From: Incurvaria masculella
Lineage: Eukaryota; Arthropoda; Insecta; Lepidoptera; Incurvariidae
Direction of reading: 5' to 3'
Assembly: GCA_946894095.1 (NCBI GenBank)
Contig: OX335644.1
Span: forward strand, 20,875,595-20,939,594
DNA: 64,000 nucleotides
This document shows, in pieces, positions 46,476 to 56,506 of this stretch (positions are counted from its first letter, which is position 1; each line of letters begins with the position of its first letter). Below the pieces are notes generated by a model. It worked only from the letters and a program-made list of their open reading frames with translations, did not search any database and was not told the DNA's origin. The position numbers and the translations under genes are program-made.

Positions 46476-46757
46476 TTATTGAACTGGCTCATACGAAATA
46501 ACTAATTTTCGAGTACCTTGATTACACAGAATGCATCGTGTCATACCTGGCGATACTGATGCATTTTTCTCATCTGACAACACGAACATAGCATAACTGT
46601 CAATCTGGCGTTGTTGTTGTAGGGATAACCTCTTATTCTTTTCTTCTGTGCATAATTTCTTCAAAAACGTGAGTGTTTTATGCCATTGTATGTGTTTACG
46701 TGACTTGTTTTTAAGAAAGGCCGCCTTCTGCGATTTTCCCTCGATCGTGTCTCTCCA
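46476..46757 (-). CDS. Uncertain minus-strand ORF, CxxC motif
   Basis: The frame is open for 93 codons before TAA, with one in-frame ATG at 46664 (62 aa from there). The composition looks protein-like rather than random: the upstream part is basic (GKSQKAAFLKNKSRKHIQW), then KKLCTEEKNKRLSLQQQRQI, and the end has MTRCILCNQGTRKLVISYEP. The stop codon overlaps an AATAAA on the minus strand (CAATAAAG). I do not recognise the family. It may be a last exon of an unknown gene, a relic of a transposase, or chance. No convincing acceptor is seen upstream, as the sequence before the frame lacks a pyrimidine tract. Confidence 0.25.
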   Translation of the reverse strand, partial: WRDTIEGKSQKAAFLKNKSRKHIQWHKTLTFLKKLCTEEKNKRLSLQQQRQIDSYAMFVLSDEKNASVSPGMTRCILCNQGTRKLVISYEPVQ

Positions 46758-46759
46758 TC

Positions 46760-47968
46760 ACCGTCGGTCGTTGCACGCTTCAATTGTAAATTCAATTGTT
46801 CTAAATTTGAATAATTTACGCCATTTTAATTGTTTTATTACTTATGGCGTGGGTATAAGTTTGTGGCCAGTATCACGCTCGATTGTGTTAGGTAGGGGGC
46901 ATGTAATATCCGGTCCGAGTTCGATGATCTTTTGATGACAATGGTGAAATTAACTTGTCAAGTTTACTGTAGCACATAACTGTAAATTAAACACAGTTAG
47001 CATAGTTGCTAAAATATCATTTAGATTTTTCGGCCTTTCCTGCAACAGGTATATTACTGGGCTCTCTTTTTATGTCATGGTGGATATTTAGGCAAATGCA
47101 GATGCATAATATAAATATATTCAGATTCGAGATTACAATGGTAAAAAAATCCTAATTACCTAATGCCTCGCAATATTACCAACAATTTTCACTGATTACT
47201 GACAGACTGATCCATGGATATGGAATCAGTCTGAAATAAATCAAGGTAAGTACATACATAGTAGAATGTTTAATCCGACGAAGCAATCTGACTGGAGCAA
47301 ATATCACTTTTGTAAAATAATGGTGCCATGCTTGTGATGTATGTTTAATTCCGATCTAGAACCAAGCACTCTCTGGAAATATGGGTTCTATAACCAATTA
47401 TTATTGCTATTACTTATACTTACTGAATTAACATTCCGAAAAGGAGTTCCACTCAATATTAGACTTACATTGAATATTAGGGTTTACTCTTTACATTTTT
47501 GTGTGTATAAATAAAAAAAAACTTTTTTTTTAAATATTTTTGCAACTTCAGTTGTTCAATAAGGATGTTTAGTTTCTTGTAGGTATAAAATCACCTCCTT
47601 TCAGATCTAACTATGTGTTTCTGTAAACTGGGTATTTTCACAATAGACTGGAGCCAGAGTGAGTGAGTGATTCATATTTAATCCTTTTTTCACATCCCTA
47701 TTTATTTTTAATTATAAACTGGAAGAACAGTAAACGTCACTTTGCTTCGTCTTAATTAAAAATATGGCTTTGAATCGATAGATGAGTCGTCTCCATACAA
47801 ATTATATGTCAAAACATGTTATGAACAGAATGTGCTTAAAGCATATTTCGTAGCACACCAATATCTAACTGTGAAAACCAAGCGGGCTGTGATTTCGTAT
47901 AAGACGGGTCTGGGAAGTGACCCACACATATGAGAAATATTGACCTTTTTTGGTCTGAAAGGCTTAAA
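46760..47968. other. Intergenic, AT-rich, nothing recognised
   Basis: Contains only short palindromes and a poly-A/poly-T run near 47510-47540. No gene is seen. Confidence 0.45.
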
Positions 47969-47969
47969 A

Positions 47970-48013
47970 ACTGTAAATTCAGGATGTGAAATATCACATC
48001 CTGCATTTACAGT
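47970..48013. repeat. Hairpin, ~20-bp arms
   Basis: ACTGTAAATTCAGGATGTGA is followed after two bases by TCACATCCTGCATTTACAGT. Arms pair with a single mismatch. Confidence 0.75.
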
Positions 48014-48528
48014 AAGTAGCGTGTCCAAGCGGGTGTGTCCAAGTTGGAACCTTTTCTAGTCTATGCACAGAAAAAAACTACCTACTAATCTCTTGACTGA
48101 GTGAGGCAACTACAATTGTATATATAATGTAAACATGCCGGTCCAGTATGGCATCATGCACCGGGAAACCAAAAGTGAGACAAATGTGACTTACAGCAAC
48201 ATGTAAACCTAAGCACATGATTGTCTATGTGTTTTACTTATAATGCCAATTATAATTAAATAAATTAATAATGCCAATGTTAAACCAAATTTTCGAGTGC
48301 ATTTATTATTTAAATAGTTGTCGAGTATGTATGTTATTAAAAATATTAACAGATTTAGCACTGATGACTTATTGTGGCAGTTAACCAAAAGATGTTTGCT
48401 TAGGTTCGAGTTGTCTGAAGATTGGTTTAATGTCAAACTGTGTCCTCTCAGATGTGTGTTAGTGTTCTTAGTAAACATTTCTTTAACTTTTGTTGTGTCA
48501 TAGTAGTCACTTAGAGCTATACTTGCAG

Positions 48529-48767
48529 ATGTTTTGCGTACAAGAGACAGACGACCCCCTGAGCGACCCGTTCGTGGCGGTTGAGGAGAACGACCCGTTC
48601 GGCGGGATCCGCTCGTCGCTGTCCGACTCGAGCGAGGAGGAGCCCCCGAGCAAGCGGCCCGCCATGGCCTACGAGCCCAACATCAACCTCAAGGTCTACC
48701 AGATACCAGTCTTCAACCAGGAGACCTACAAGGGCAACCCTTATTCCAAGCCGAGCATCCAAAGCAG
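48529..48767 (+). CDS. Zinc-finger gene exon 1, acidic
   Basis: It encodes MFCVQETDDPLSDPFVAVEE and continues NDPFGG, SSLSDSSEEEPPSKRPAM and NLKVYQIPVFNQETYKGN. The donor CAG|GTGTGTG leaves two bases (AG) that combine with A of the next exon to make Arg. DPFG/SDPF motifs recall adaptor-binding or disordered segments but this is not diagnostic. Confidence 0.65.
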
Positions 48768-51700
48768 GTGTGTGTACTTCCCGTCCTACTCGGCTGGTGC
48801 TGTGTGGGTTGCTTAAGACCCTATTATTATTATTTGAAACTGGGTGTCATGCCCTACAGCCCCTAATCGGTGGCCGTAGCTCGACGTCACTGCGATCTAT
48901 TGTGACTTTACCCTTTTTATAGTTCGCTCTCTAACCCTACACTTTTTATGAAGTGTAGTAGTTTTTGGGGAGCCATCGATCTGATATCATCTCGGTGCAT
49001 CATATACCCGCCTAGGTAGATACTTCTTTTGCGTCCTAAAGGCCTTAAAACCTAAACATTGTTATTATTGTTTTATTCTTGATAGATTAGCAGCTTTCGT
49101 TGATGCGTCTATATCACAACACTTAAAGTTTATTTTTAACCGACTTCAAAAATGAAGGAGGTTCTCAATTTGTCTGTATTTTTTGTATCTATGTTACTCG
49201 ATATCTCTGCAAATTGTCAACCGATTTGAAAAAATATTTTTCTTGTCAGTAGGGTATATCTCAGGGCTGGTTTTCGGTGTTCTGTTTCTGGGAGTCGGTA
49301 TTTTTTTTAAAATGGTTTTCTTTGTTTTATATACTTGTCGAGTCTATTGTCAAACGGATTCACTGAACCGTACCGGACTGGAATATAATCTGGGAATCAC
49401 TAGTAAGGGAATGTGGTGTATATGTATGTAAAATCGACCGTGAAGCGAGTACTCATTAATAAAAGAAAGAGCCCTGTCAAAAGAACTTTGAAGTTCTTTT
49501 TTAGTCACTGAACAGTGACTAAACTTTATGTTCTGGCCAACATAGTCTTTCTTCACGGTCGATTACTCATACATATCACATTCCTTGGCAAAAGCAACTT
49601 ATTTATTTGTTTACTTCTATAATACAATCTTTTTTGAGCGGCTCGTAGCCTAGTGGCGCGGGGACTGGCCTAGCGTACCAGAGGCCGGGTTCAATACCAA
49701 CTTGCACCGCTGCCTTTCTCTTTCCGAGTTCGATAAATGCATTCTTGTCTGAAATAAAGAATTTCGTCACGAGTGCGAGCTGCTCCATGGTTCGGATTCC
49801 ATGTAAAACTGTAGGTCCCCTTCCCCTACTAGGTGGTAGGGTTTAAGCCCGCCCGGGTTGGTACCATCGCATTGGATGAAAAGATGGTTAAAGCGGCAAT
49901 GAAAAATTGTCCATGTTTTCCATCCAGTTCAATGTAGCCGTGCTCATAAAGGGAAGGTCCTGGCATGGCACCTAATTCCTTCGGGAATGTGGTGTATTGG
50001 GCTAATATCATAACGGTAGTTGTGTGGTATTAGCCATCCATGTCAGGTCGCATAAAAAAATAATAATAATAAAAGGATATTTACTTAAATCACTAGGATA
50101 GTAATATCACAGCTTTGGGAATATCACTGCGACATATTTAACCAACTATTTCTGTCATGGTGCCCGGGGCTCTGGATCTTTTGGAGCGCTCTTAACCCCT
50201 TGACTAACGTTCGTTTGATATTGACTGAGTTTTATATGCCAAAATCAGCTTATTACAAAGGGCCTAAGTAGGGCAAATACATTATGCGGGACAAATACCT
50301 ATGGAATCCATCGAATGTCTGTTTAACTTAGCTACGTGCTAGACTGTTTGGGCTGGATACAGCATTATTCATTGTGTCTCCAAAGTATCCTAGAATTTGG
50401 AGACTCTGTGTTTTATTGGCTGTACCACTGAGTATTTCTCTATGGATCTGGATAATGTCATCCTTTTTCTACCATCGCTCAATGCACCTAAACTGCGCCG
50501 GAATCCATCTATTCACTATCCACATTCTCAAAATAAGAACCAACCGAACCTGTGGATCCTTTATAAGGTCGATAATCTTGAAATCTTAGGTTTCCCCCAA
50601 AATACAACCTGGGACCCTTCAAACATGGTGTTAAATAGGATCTGTGAATGTTCAAGTGCCCATGGGCTTCGTAGGACACTTCTAAGGCGAGGGGCTGGTG
50701 AAAGTCTTATGCCCCCACGCTTTACGTCAAAACCTATGTATTGGTTACAGATACTCGGCACTGGAGCCCATCACAACGTACCCGAAGGTGACTCCGAGCA
50801 CGACCATGTACGACCTCACGCCCGTCAGGTACAAGAAGAACGGCGAGGTCGCCAAGAAGCGAGGGCCCCCAAAAGGCTACAAGCGGAAACCTAAGGTGGA
50901 CCCTTACCAGATGCTGAGGTGAGCGTTATGTTTAGTAAATTTAGTTTAGAAAAAAGTTCCGACGGCTTGCGGTAGGAGTTGACTCATCACGTAAGGATAA
51001 TGCATTATGCCCCTTCCATGTGACTCTCTCTCACTGTCTCTTTTTATTATACACAAGTGTGTGAGCATCGAGATTCGAGCTGACGAGCATCGTGTGTGAC
51101 CAGTGGATTGGCTTATTATCCAATGCGATGGTACCGACCCGGGCGGGCTTAAACCCTACCACCTAGCAGGGGAACGGGACCTACAGTTTTACATGGATTC
51201 CGAACCATGGAGCAGCTCGCATTTGTGACGAAATGCACTTATCCACCTCAGAAAGAGAAAGAAAGTGGTGCATGACCGGGGCGAGGCTTTGTACCGAGAC
51301 CTCCGGTATGCAAGGCAAGTCCCCGCGCCCCTAGGCTACGAGCCGCTCTGACTTAACACCACTTTCTAACGTGTATTCTTTCTTTTCCAGCTCCTCACTC
51401 ACAATCACACCCGTGAACTCGACGCCGCCAACCATCCCCACGAAGCTCCCGCCCGGCCTCACGATCACCCCGCACATGGTCCACAGGCCGGCGCACCCGA
51501 GCCTCTCCCACGCCGCCATGTCGATGGCGCCGTCCCACCCCGCCATGACGCCCACGCTCTCCGACCAGGTGCTCAAGCAGGCGTTGAACGTCACGCAGAG
51601 CCTCAGCCACCTGAGCATGGTGCAGAAGAACGCGATACTCTCGGGGCTGCTCATGAGCAACGCCATGAAGATGACCGAGGGCGTGAACATCAACGAGCTG

Positions 51701-54700
51701 CTGAGACAGATGGGCATGTCGCAGTATACCGTACCGCAGTCCTTGAGTATTACGCCTGAGATGCTGATGCCCGTCGCACCGCAGATGCCTAGGATACCGA
51801 AAGGTGAGTGTTTTAGTAACTGGATCTTCTTGTATTATCATCAAAAAATATTTGGCTTCATTGTCTTGAGGGATTTGGACGTCATCATAGATTAAAAACC
51901 GGCCAAGTGCGAGTCGGACTCGCACACGAAGGGTTCCGTACCATCATACAAGACTTAACACAAAAAAAATGCTTTTTTTGTATGGTGGTATAGTATGGTG
52001 GTATGGTATGGTGGTGGTATGGCCGCTTCAATTTTCTTATTTAACCTATTTGTTATAGCGGCAAAATAAATACACACTCTGTGAAAATTTTAGCTGCCTA
52101 GCTACATTTCATTCATGAGATGTTCATGAGATACAGCCCTGTGACAGACGGACGGACAGCGGAGGCTTAGTAATAGGGTTCCGTTTTCACCCATTGGGTA
52201 CGGAACCCTAAAAAGGAAGGTATAACGTCATACTACGTACAAAACTCCAAAAACTGCTTATTTTTGCTATTGCTATGACATTTCTAACCAGCGCCATCTC
52301 CCATCACTGCCAGAACTACCTAGTTACACCATCATCAAAATTTAGCTTGTTTTCGAATTACGTTTAGGCAGGCGTGAAGAAAACGTTACATTCCAACTAT
52401 CAATTAAGTAACGTCATTGGAAATATTTGATGATATTTTTTATCATTTAAATTCATTGGTGTTTATTGAATGTATTCTGAAATCTGAATTGCAACACTAC
52501 TTTTAGACTTTGATTATCCCTATTTAACACTGGTATGATAGCAATTGAATCTATGACACCATTTATTTCAACGGGTGGGCAAGTCTTGTGGCAAGGCAAT
52601 CTGTTCGCGTGGAGAAGGTTACTTGCACCGATTTGGTCTATTTGACTACAACTCTACTTTATCCACAGCTTGATGTCATCTTAGCCTGGAGCATGGTTGA
52701 GGCAGTGTTGGGGCATATGATTTGAGATTACCGTGGGTAACACTCATTTTAGGGCTTGTGGGAAATGGCTTTCTCACTATTTTACTATTAAAAGGGGGGT
52801 GTAAAAATGTATAAGCGAATGAATTTGAAATGAATTATAAGTGAAGAGGACGGTCACATAAAAATAAAAGTCTAAGTCCTCCTGTGTCACGGTTGCAGGC
52901 GTTGAGCTGGTGGTCCTGGAGCTGGAGCCGGCGGACTGGTTCCCGTCGGAGCCCTACCGCATGAGCTTCAGCCGCAAGAAGCACCCCAAGTGGAAAGAGT
53001 TCCCGCACCGCTGCGAGCACTGCTTCAAGGTACACTCCACCACCCGCTTGCTGCTGTTGTACTTATATGTGTGAAATGTAACCGCATAACCGCAAATGTT
53101 TGTAAAAGTTAAATGATGATTAGAGGGTGTAAAACTTTTTATTATATTATATTATTATTACATACACTAGCAGCTGCAAGCTGATGCATGTACTTCACTG
53201 ATTGAGTGCACATTGTTTTTATTTTTTTATGTTACGTTTTCATAATACAAACGGTTTTTTTATATTTTTTACATGATTGTCCAAATTGTTTTTGATACTG
53301 TTCACTGAGCTAGCACTTATGACTTCCTCCGGCAGCTTGTTCCAGTCTTCCACAGTACCGTTTGACAGAACGTGTTTCCTCGGGTTGGAATTGAAGCTGT
53401 TATGATTGAGTTTCAGATTTTGTATGATTTCAATTATGTAAAATTGTTTAGGTATAATTGTCTCCTTAGTAAAATTTTCCAAATCGCTAGCTGTACCGCA
53501 ATGGAACCTGGCCCTGCGATGGAACATCAGTCACCTAAATGCGCGCAAAGCAAGCGTTTAGAAAGCAATCCTTATTTGTCTATGCATAGGAACAAGTGCT
53601 GCCAACCTTCCTGCCCATAGACAAAAGAGGAGTACTTTCTATACGCTTGCTTTGCCCGTATTTAGGTGACTGATATTATAGATAAATATATTTATTCATT
53701 TCATTTGTTTTAACTTTTTGGTAGTCAAACTACAAAGATCCGCGGATTCGATCAACCCAGTAAAAAAAGAACCTGCAACCCTGACTTTAAATTACTTACG
53801 ACTAACCAAGTTGCTATTATTATTATTATTGTTTCGATACACTAGCAGCTTAAAGCTGATGCGTGTACATCTGAGTTGGTAACTGGGGGTGCACTTGTTT
53901 TTTTTTTTATTACTGTAAAAAGTCTAAAGTTTATGATTTTTTGTATAAGTGTCAAGTCTGTTTTTGAAGCTGTTCACTGAAGCGGCACTAATTACTTCCT
54001 CCGGGAGCCTGTTCCACGACTCAACCACACGATTGGTTATAAAGCAATATATGCAATAATATAAATGAATGTAAGTATTCTCTTGTGTAGAAGCCGTCGT
54101 CAACTTAACCTATGTCATGGTGTTACCGCTAGCAAGCGTTAAAAGTGAACTCAGCGAGTGTGTGTCACCGCAGGGTTACCGCGTGGCGTCCTCGCTGGTG
54201 TCGCACGCGGCGGAGCGGCACGGCACGGCGCCTCGCTCGCTCGCCATCGCGTGCCCGTGCTGCCAGCACGTGTCGGTGCGCCGCAAGCAGCACCGGCGGC
54301 ACCTGCAGGCGCACAGCGTCCGCCGCGGCAAGCTCTTCTGCCTCTATTGCATCCCGCCGCGTACGTACATGCACCTCCCTGGTACCGCTACCCCCTCGGG
54401 GCCATCATAATATTCAACTAATTATTATTATTATTCACATTATATATTTGTTTAACTAATTTTAGGTTTATATTATCTAATAAAAACATACAAAATCGTA
54501 GCCTTAAAAAATATAAACCTAAAACTGTATTTAACCTTAGGGAGGTCCCACCTGGGACAAATCCAATAAGGCCGCTCCGAGCTACAGAGACAGAAACCGC
54601 CGAATGATTCTCGTATTCGAGAGCAGAACCGCTTTCTGCATCTGGAATCGGAGCCCAATATCGATGTCTAATTTTTCTAATTGTTTGGCCAAATTCTTTG

Positions 54701-56506
54701 GAACAACGCCGTTCGTAGACATAACAATTGGCACGATGGTGGTTTTCCGTGCACGCCACATGGCGGTAACCTCGTGGGCCAGGTCTAATTATTTTTATTT
54801 TTAATTATTATTATTATTATTATATTGTAATGCACTAGCAGCATTATGCTGATGCGTGCACTTCTTTTTATGCACTTGCACTTTTGTTTTTAAGCACTTG
54901 CACTTATTTATTTATTGTCTTGTCTATGAATTATTAGAATGTGAACGAATGTGCGACTCGGAGCCTAGTGGCGCGGGGACTGGCCTAGCGTACCAGAGGT
55001 CTGGGTTCAATTCCTACATGCACCACTGTCTTTCTCTTTTCGAGTCCGATTGCATTTCGTCACGATTGCGAGCTGCTCCATGGTTTGGAGTCCATTTAAA
55101 CTGTAGGTCCCCTTGCCCTACTAGGTGGTAGGGTTTAAGCCCGCCCGGCTTGGTGCCATCTACCTAATTCCTGCGGGAATGTAGTGTACTGGGCTAATAT
55201 TATAACGGTAGTTGTGTGGTATTAGCCATCCATGTCAGGTCGCATAAAAAAAAATGTGTCGACAAAAATGACGCGGTTTGAAATGGACTGTTAGGCATTC
55301 CAGAGTTTGGAAACTATTTGGGGAAATGGGCCCACCTGGCGTAGCTGGGATGTGGAGTAAGGAAGTATTCACTCACCAATCGACTTGCTACTACTAAACC
55401 TGTATTATGGGGACAATGGGCAATGCTCCAGCTGCGGCGGGGTAGTCCTTTCTTGGTGGATGGAGTTTAACCCTTTCCCCGCCAGGAACGTATATATCCG
55501 TCAGAGCAAGGCATTCTGCAGGCGCCATCGTCGGATATATCCGACAGAAAACTACTCCACTTTAAACATTAATAAAACTTTACTGATTACAAAATAAGGT
55601 GTTTTATTTACATAATTGCACAGTACATACTAGCGTTCATTAGATTTCTACTGTTTCAACAGTCTAAACACACTATTTGCAACAAAACAAAGAACAATTC
55701 AATTCAATGCATATTATCTAAATAATTATAGTGTGGCGTATTGAGAAGGATTATGCCAAAAAACCTTGGCGGTGAAAGGGTTAAAAGTTTAGCAAAAATA
55801 ATTGGTTTTGCATGTTGTGCGACCGTCAAGCTAACTAAAGAATTAATCCTGTCAAAAAAACTTCTTTATGAATATACTGCAAGGCTGGACTTCTTCTAGC
55901 AATTTCTCCACCGGAGGGGATACTATAATATACAATATATACTATACCCATAATTTGGAATTCCCCTGGACTGAGGTAAATAGTCGCAACTGAAACTAAG
56001 ACTAACCATAAGTAAGACTAACTATTATCAAAAGTGTCATTTCTTCCATACAAAATGTGTCAAAAGTGTGTCTTAACCCTACAGTCCCTCCCGTAGTCAA
56101 TGTCTCCTAGTAACAGAGTGTTTTAGATTATACATACATTGATCTAACGATTTACCGGCGTTGCAGACATTGACTGCCAAGATTGAACATTCAAACATAT
56201 TGCCGTCGTCTCCAAAATCGTATTTGCCTTCAGACACTTGTGCTAGTCCTAAGTTGAAGTAAATTGGTAGACGCAACTCTACCTTAACCATGCTGTGACC
56301 CTAACGAGTTCCGTGTCCCTTGTCCAGAGGACCCCAGCGAGGAGTGGCGGCCGGAGACACAGCGGTATCCGGTGGACGCCAACCCGCATCTTTACTATGC
56401 TTCGGAGGAGTCTCTTCGGCTGCACCGCAAACGGAAGCACCCCGAGGTGGCCATGTTCAATGCGGGATGGTTCTGCACTTGGGGCGATTCGGCGCCCAAC
56501 AGCTAG
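48529..56506 (+). CDS. Six-exon zinc-finger protein, family not recognised
   Basis: Exons 48529-48767, 50751-50918, 51391-51803, 52899-53029, 54174-54360 and 56328-56506 join in a continuous frame of 439 codons (438 aa plus stop). All introns are GT-AG and every phase matches, which is strong support. The protein has an acidic Ser-rich N-terminus, a basic KKRGPPKGYKRKPK patch resembling an AT-hook or nuclear localisation signal, a Thr/Pro-rich then helical middle, and C2H2 fingers in the last three exons. It is most likely nuclear and nucleic-acid binding. I do not recognise a named orthologue. The ATG follows directly after a possible acceptor (ACTTGCAG), so the true start may lie in an exon further upstream. 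Exons are GC-rich and introns are full of mobile elements. Confidence 0.75.
49136..49300 (+). mobile_element. Interspersed repeat family D, intronic
   Basis: It begins AACCGACTTCAAAAATGAAG and GGAGGTTCTCAATTTGTCTG as in 12243. The 3' part is diverged. It lies in intron 1 of the zinc-finger gene. Confidence 0.5.
49407..49587. mobile_element. Foldback / MITE in intron 1
   Basis: The outer arms GGGAATGTGGTGTATATGTA and the complement of ACATATCACATTCC surround the inner perfect arms AATCGACCGTGAAG / CTTCACGGTCGATT. The centre holds two small hairpins, AAGAACTTTGAAGTTCTTT and TTAGTCACTGAACAGTGACTAA. It is non-coding. Confidence 0.75.
49636..50072 (+). mobile_element. SINE family A, longest copy, intronic
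   Basis: The head is GAGCGGCTCGTAGCCTAGTG and box B GGGTTCAATACCAAC. A ~20-bp insertion near 49750 (CTGAAATAAAGAATTTCG) and a complete body with CTTCGGGAATGTGGTGTATT are followed by CATGTCAGGTCGCAT and an (ATA)n tail. It is same-sense in intron 1 of the zinc-finger gene. Confidence 0.82.
50751..50918 (+). CDS. Zinc-finger gene exon 2, basic patch
   Basis: It encodes YSALEPITTYPKVTPSTTMY and then VRYKKNGEVAKKRGPPKGYK with RKPKVDPYQML. The acceptor is TATTGGTTACAG. The donor GAG|GTGAGC leaves AG for a split Ser codon. The Gly-Pro-Pro-Lys core in Lys/Arg-rich sequence resembles an AT-hook. Confidence 0.72.
51120..51348 (-). mobile_element. SINE family A, 5' half, antisense near acceptor
   Basis: The minus strand reads GAGCGGCTCGTAGCCTAGGG, a head with an altered box B (CTCGGTACAAAGCCTCGCCC in place of GGTTCAA), then AACTGTAGGTCCCGTTCC and GGTACCATCGCATTGGAT. 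It ends 42 bp upstream of exon 3. Confidence 0.75.
51391..51803 (+). CDS. Zinc-finger gene exon 3, Thr/Pro-rich and helical
   Basis: It starts SSSLTITPVNSTPPTIPTKL and goes on to a likely helical part, LSDQVLKQALNVTQSLSHLS, MVQKNAILSGLLMSNAMKM and NINELLRQMGM. It ends TPEMLMPVAPQMPRIPK. The acceptor has TTCTTTCTTTTCCAG. The donor AAAG|GTGAGT leaves G for the next codon. No known domain is recognised. Confidence 0.75.
51893..52214 (+). mobile_element. Interspersed repeat family B, intronic
   Basis: A complete copy in intron 3 with an interior TATGGTGGTATGGTATGG simple-repeat expansion (51978-52020) and a duplicated TTCATGAGAT. The GGAC run is shortened to two units. Confidence 0.72.
52899..53029 (+). 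CDS. Zinc-finger gene exon 4, first half of finger 1
   Basis: It encodes VELVVLELEPADWFPSEPYR, then SFSRKKHPKWKEFPHRCEHC and FK. The CEHC pair is completed by the histidines at the start of exon 5, so finger 1 is split by an intron. The acceptor is TCACGGTTGCAG and the donor AAG|GTACAC. Confidence 0.75.
53140..53500 (-). pseudogene. 3' end of a LINE, CR1/L2-like, intronic
   Basis: The minus-strand frame contains SNGTVEDWNKLPEEVISASS and VNSIKNNLDNHV, the terminal pattern of CR1/L2-like ORF2 (VxxWNxLPxxVVxAxSVxxFKxxLD), then a stop. The 3' UTR has the AGCAGCTGCAAGCTGATGCA motif (plus strand 53171-53190) and a (TAA)n-like tail at 53143-53162. It is 5'-truncated. Confidence 0.7.
53526..53674. 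mobile_element. MITE abutting the LINE fragment
   Basis: A 149-bp unit with ends ATCAGTCACCTAAAT and ATTTAGGTGACTGAT (perfect) and extended pairing into GCAAAGCAAGCG / CGCTTGCTTTGC. Confidence 0.75.
53812..54050 (-). pseudogene. 3' end of a second CR1/L2-like LINE copy
   Basis: The minus strand encodes NRVVESWNRLPEEVISAASV and NSFKNRLDTYTKN. The 3' UTR carries AGCAGCTTAAAGCTGATGCG (plus strand) and the tail is (AAT)n at 53815-53831. It is the same family and orientation as the copy at 53140. Confidence 0.7.
54174..54360 (+). CDS. Zinc-finger gene exon 5, fingers 1-3
   Basis: It completes finger 1 (C-x2-C-x12-H-x4-H ending SSLVSHAAERH), contains all of finger 2 (CPCCQHVSVRRKQHRRHLQA then H, C-x2-C-x12-H-x3-H), and gives the CLYC pair of a third, atypical finger. 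The acceptor is GTGTGTGTCACCGCAG and the donor C|GTACGT in phase 1. A very short intron-free open flank would also read through but lacks any motif. Confidence 0.82.
54420..54785 (-). pseudogene. C-terminal fragment of another LINE
   Basis: The minus strand frame reads DLAHEVTAMWRARKTTIVPI, STNGVVPKNLAKQLEKLDI and FQMQKAVLLSNTRIIRRFL, then a stop. This pattern (EVxxMWxxxxxxVxPIVxSxxGxVPKxL...MQKAVxLxTxRIxRxFL) is frequent at the C-terminus of insect LINE proteins. A ~190 bp 3' UTR and an (AAT)n tail follow. It is a different family from the two copies at 53-54 kb. Confidence 0.65.
54808..54870 (-). mobile_element. Tail of a third CR1/L2-like LINE copy
   Basis: (ATT)n at 54808-54826 followed by GCACTAGCAGCATTATGCTG ATGCGTGCAC, the same tail-plus-motif as in the copies at 53140 and 53812. 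Coding sequence is not preserved. Confidence 0.6.
54953..55254 (+). mobile_element. SINE family A with internal deletion
   Basis: Head GGAGCCTAGTGGCGCGGGGA and box B GGGTTCAATTCCTAC. The body lacks about 100 bp between GGTGCCATC and CTACCTAATTCC, then runs to CATGTCAGGTCGCAT and a poly-A of 9. Confidence 0.78.
55467..55784. mobile_element. piggyBac-like MITE flanked by TTAA
   Basis: TTAA|CCCTTTCCCCGCCA at the left and TGGCGGTGAAAGGG|TTAA at the right make 14-bp terminal inverted repeats (two mismatches) inside duplicated TTAA, the signature of piggyBac-type insertion. Inner inverted halves ATATATCCGTC / GGATATATCCGAC occur near the left end. The 310 bp interior has no transposase. Confidence 0.8.
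56328..56506 (+). CDS. Zinc-finger gene last exon
   Basis: Split Gln codon, then DPSEEWRPETQRYPVDANPH, SEESLRLHRKRKHPEVAMFN and AGWFCTWGDSAPNS with TAG. HRKRKH supplies an H-x4-H pair for the CLYC of exon 5, with an unusually long spacer. The acceptor is CCGTGTCCCTTGTCCAG. The final codons belong to the first unit of a tandem array. An alternative donor GAG|GTGGCC (after HPE) is weak, so the exact C-terminus is less sure than the rest. Confidence 0.7.

Noticed and set aside
50397..50894. 165-codon ORF upstream of zinc-finger exon 2
   Set aside because: It reads through the acceptor in a different frame from the spliced gene and shows no motif in its intronic part.
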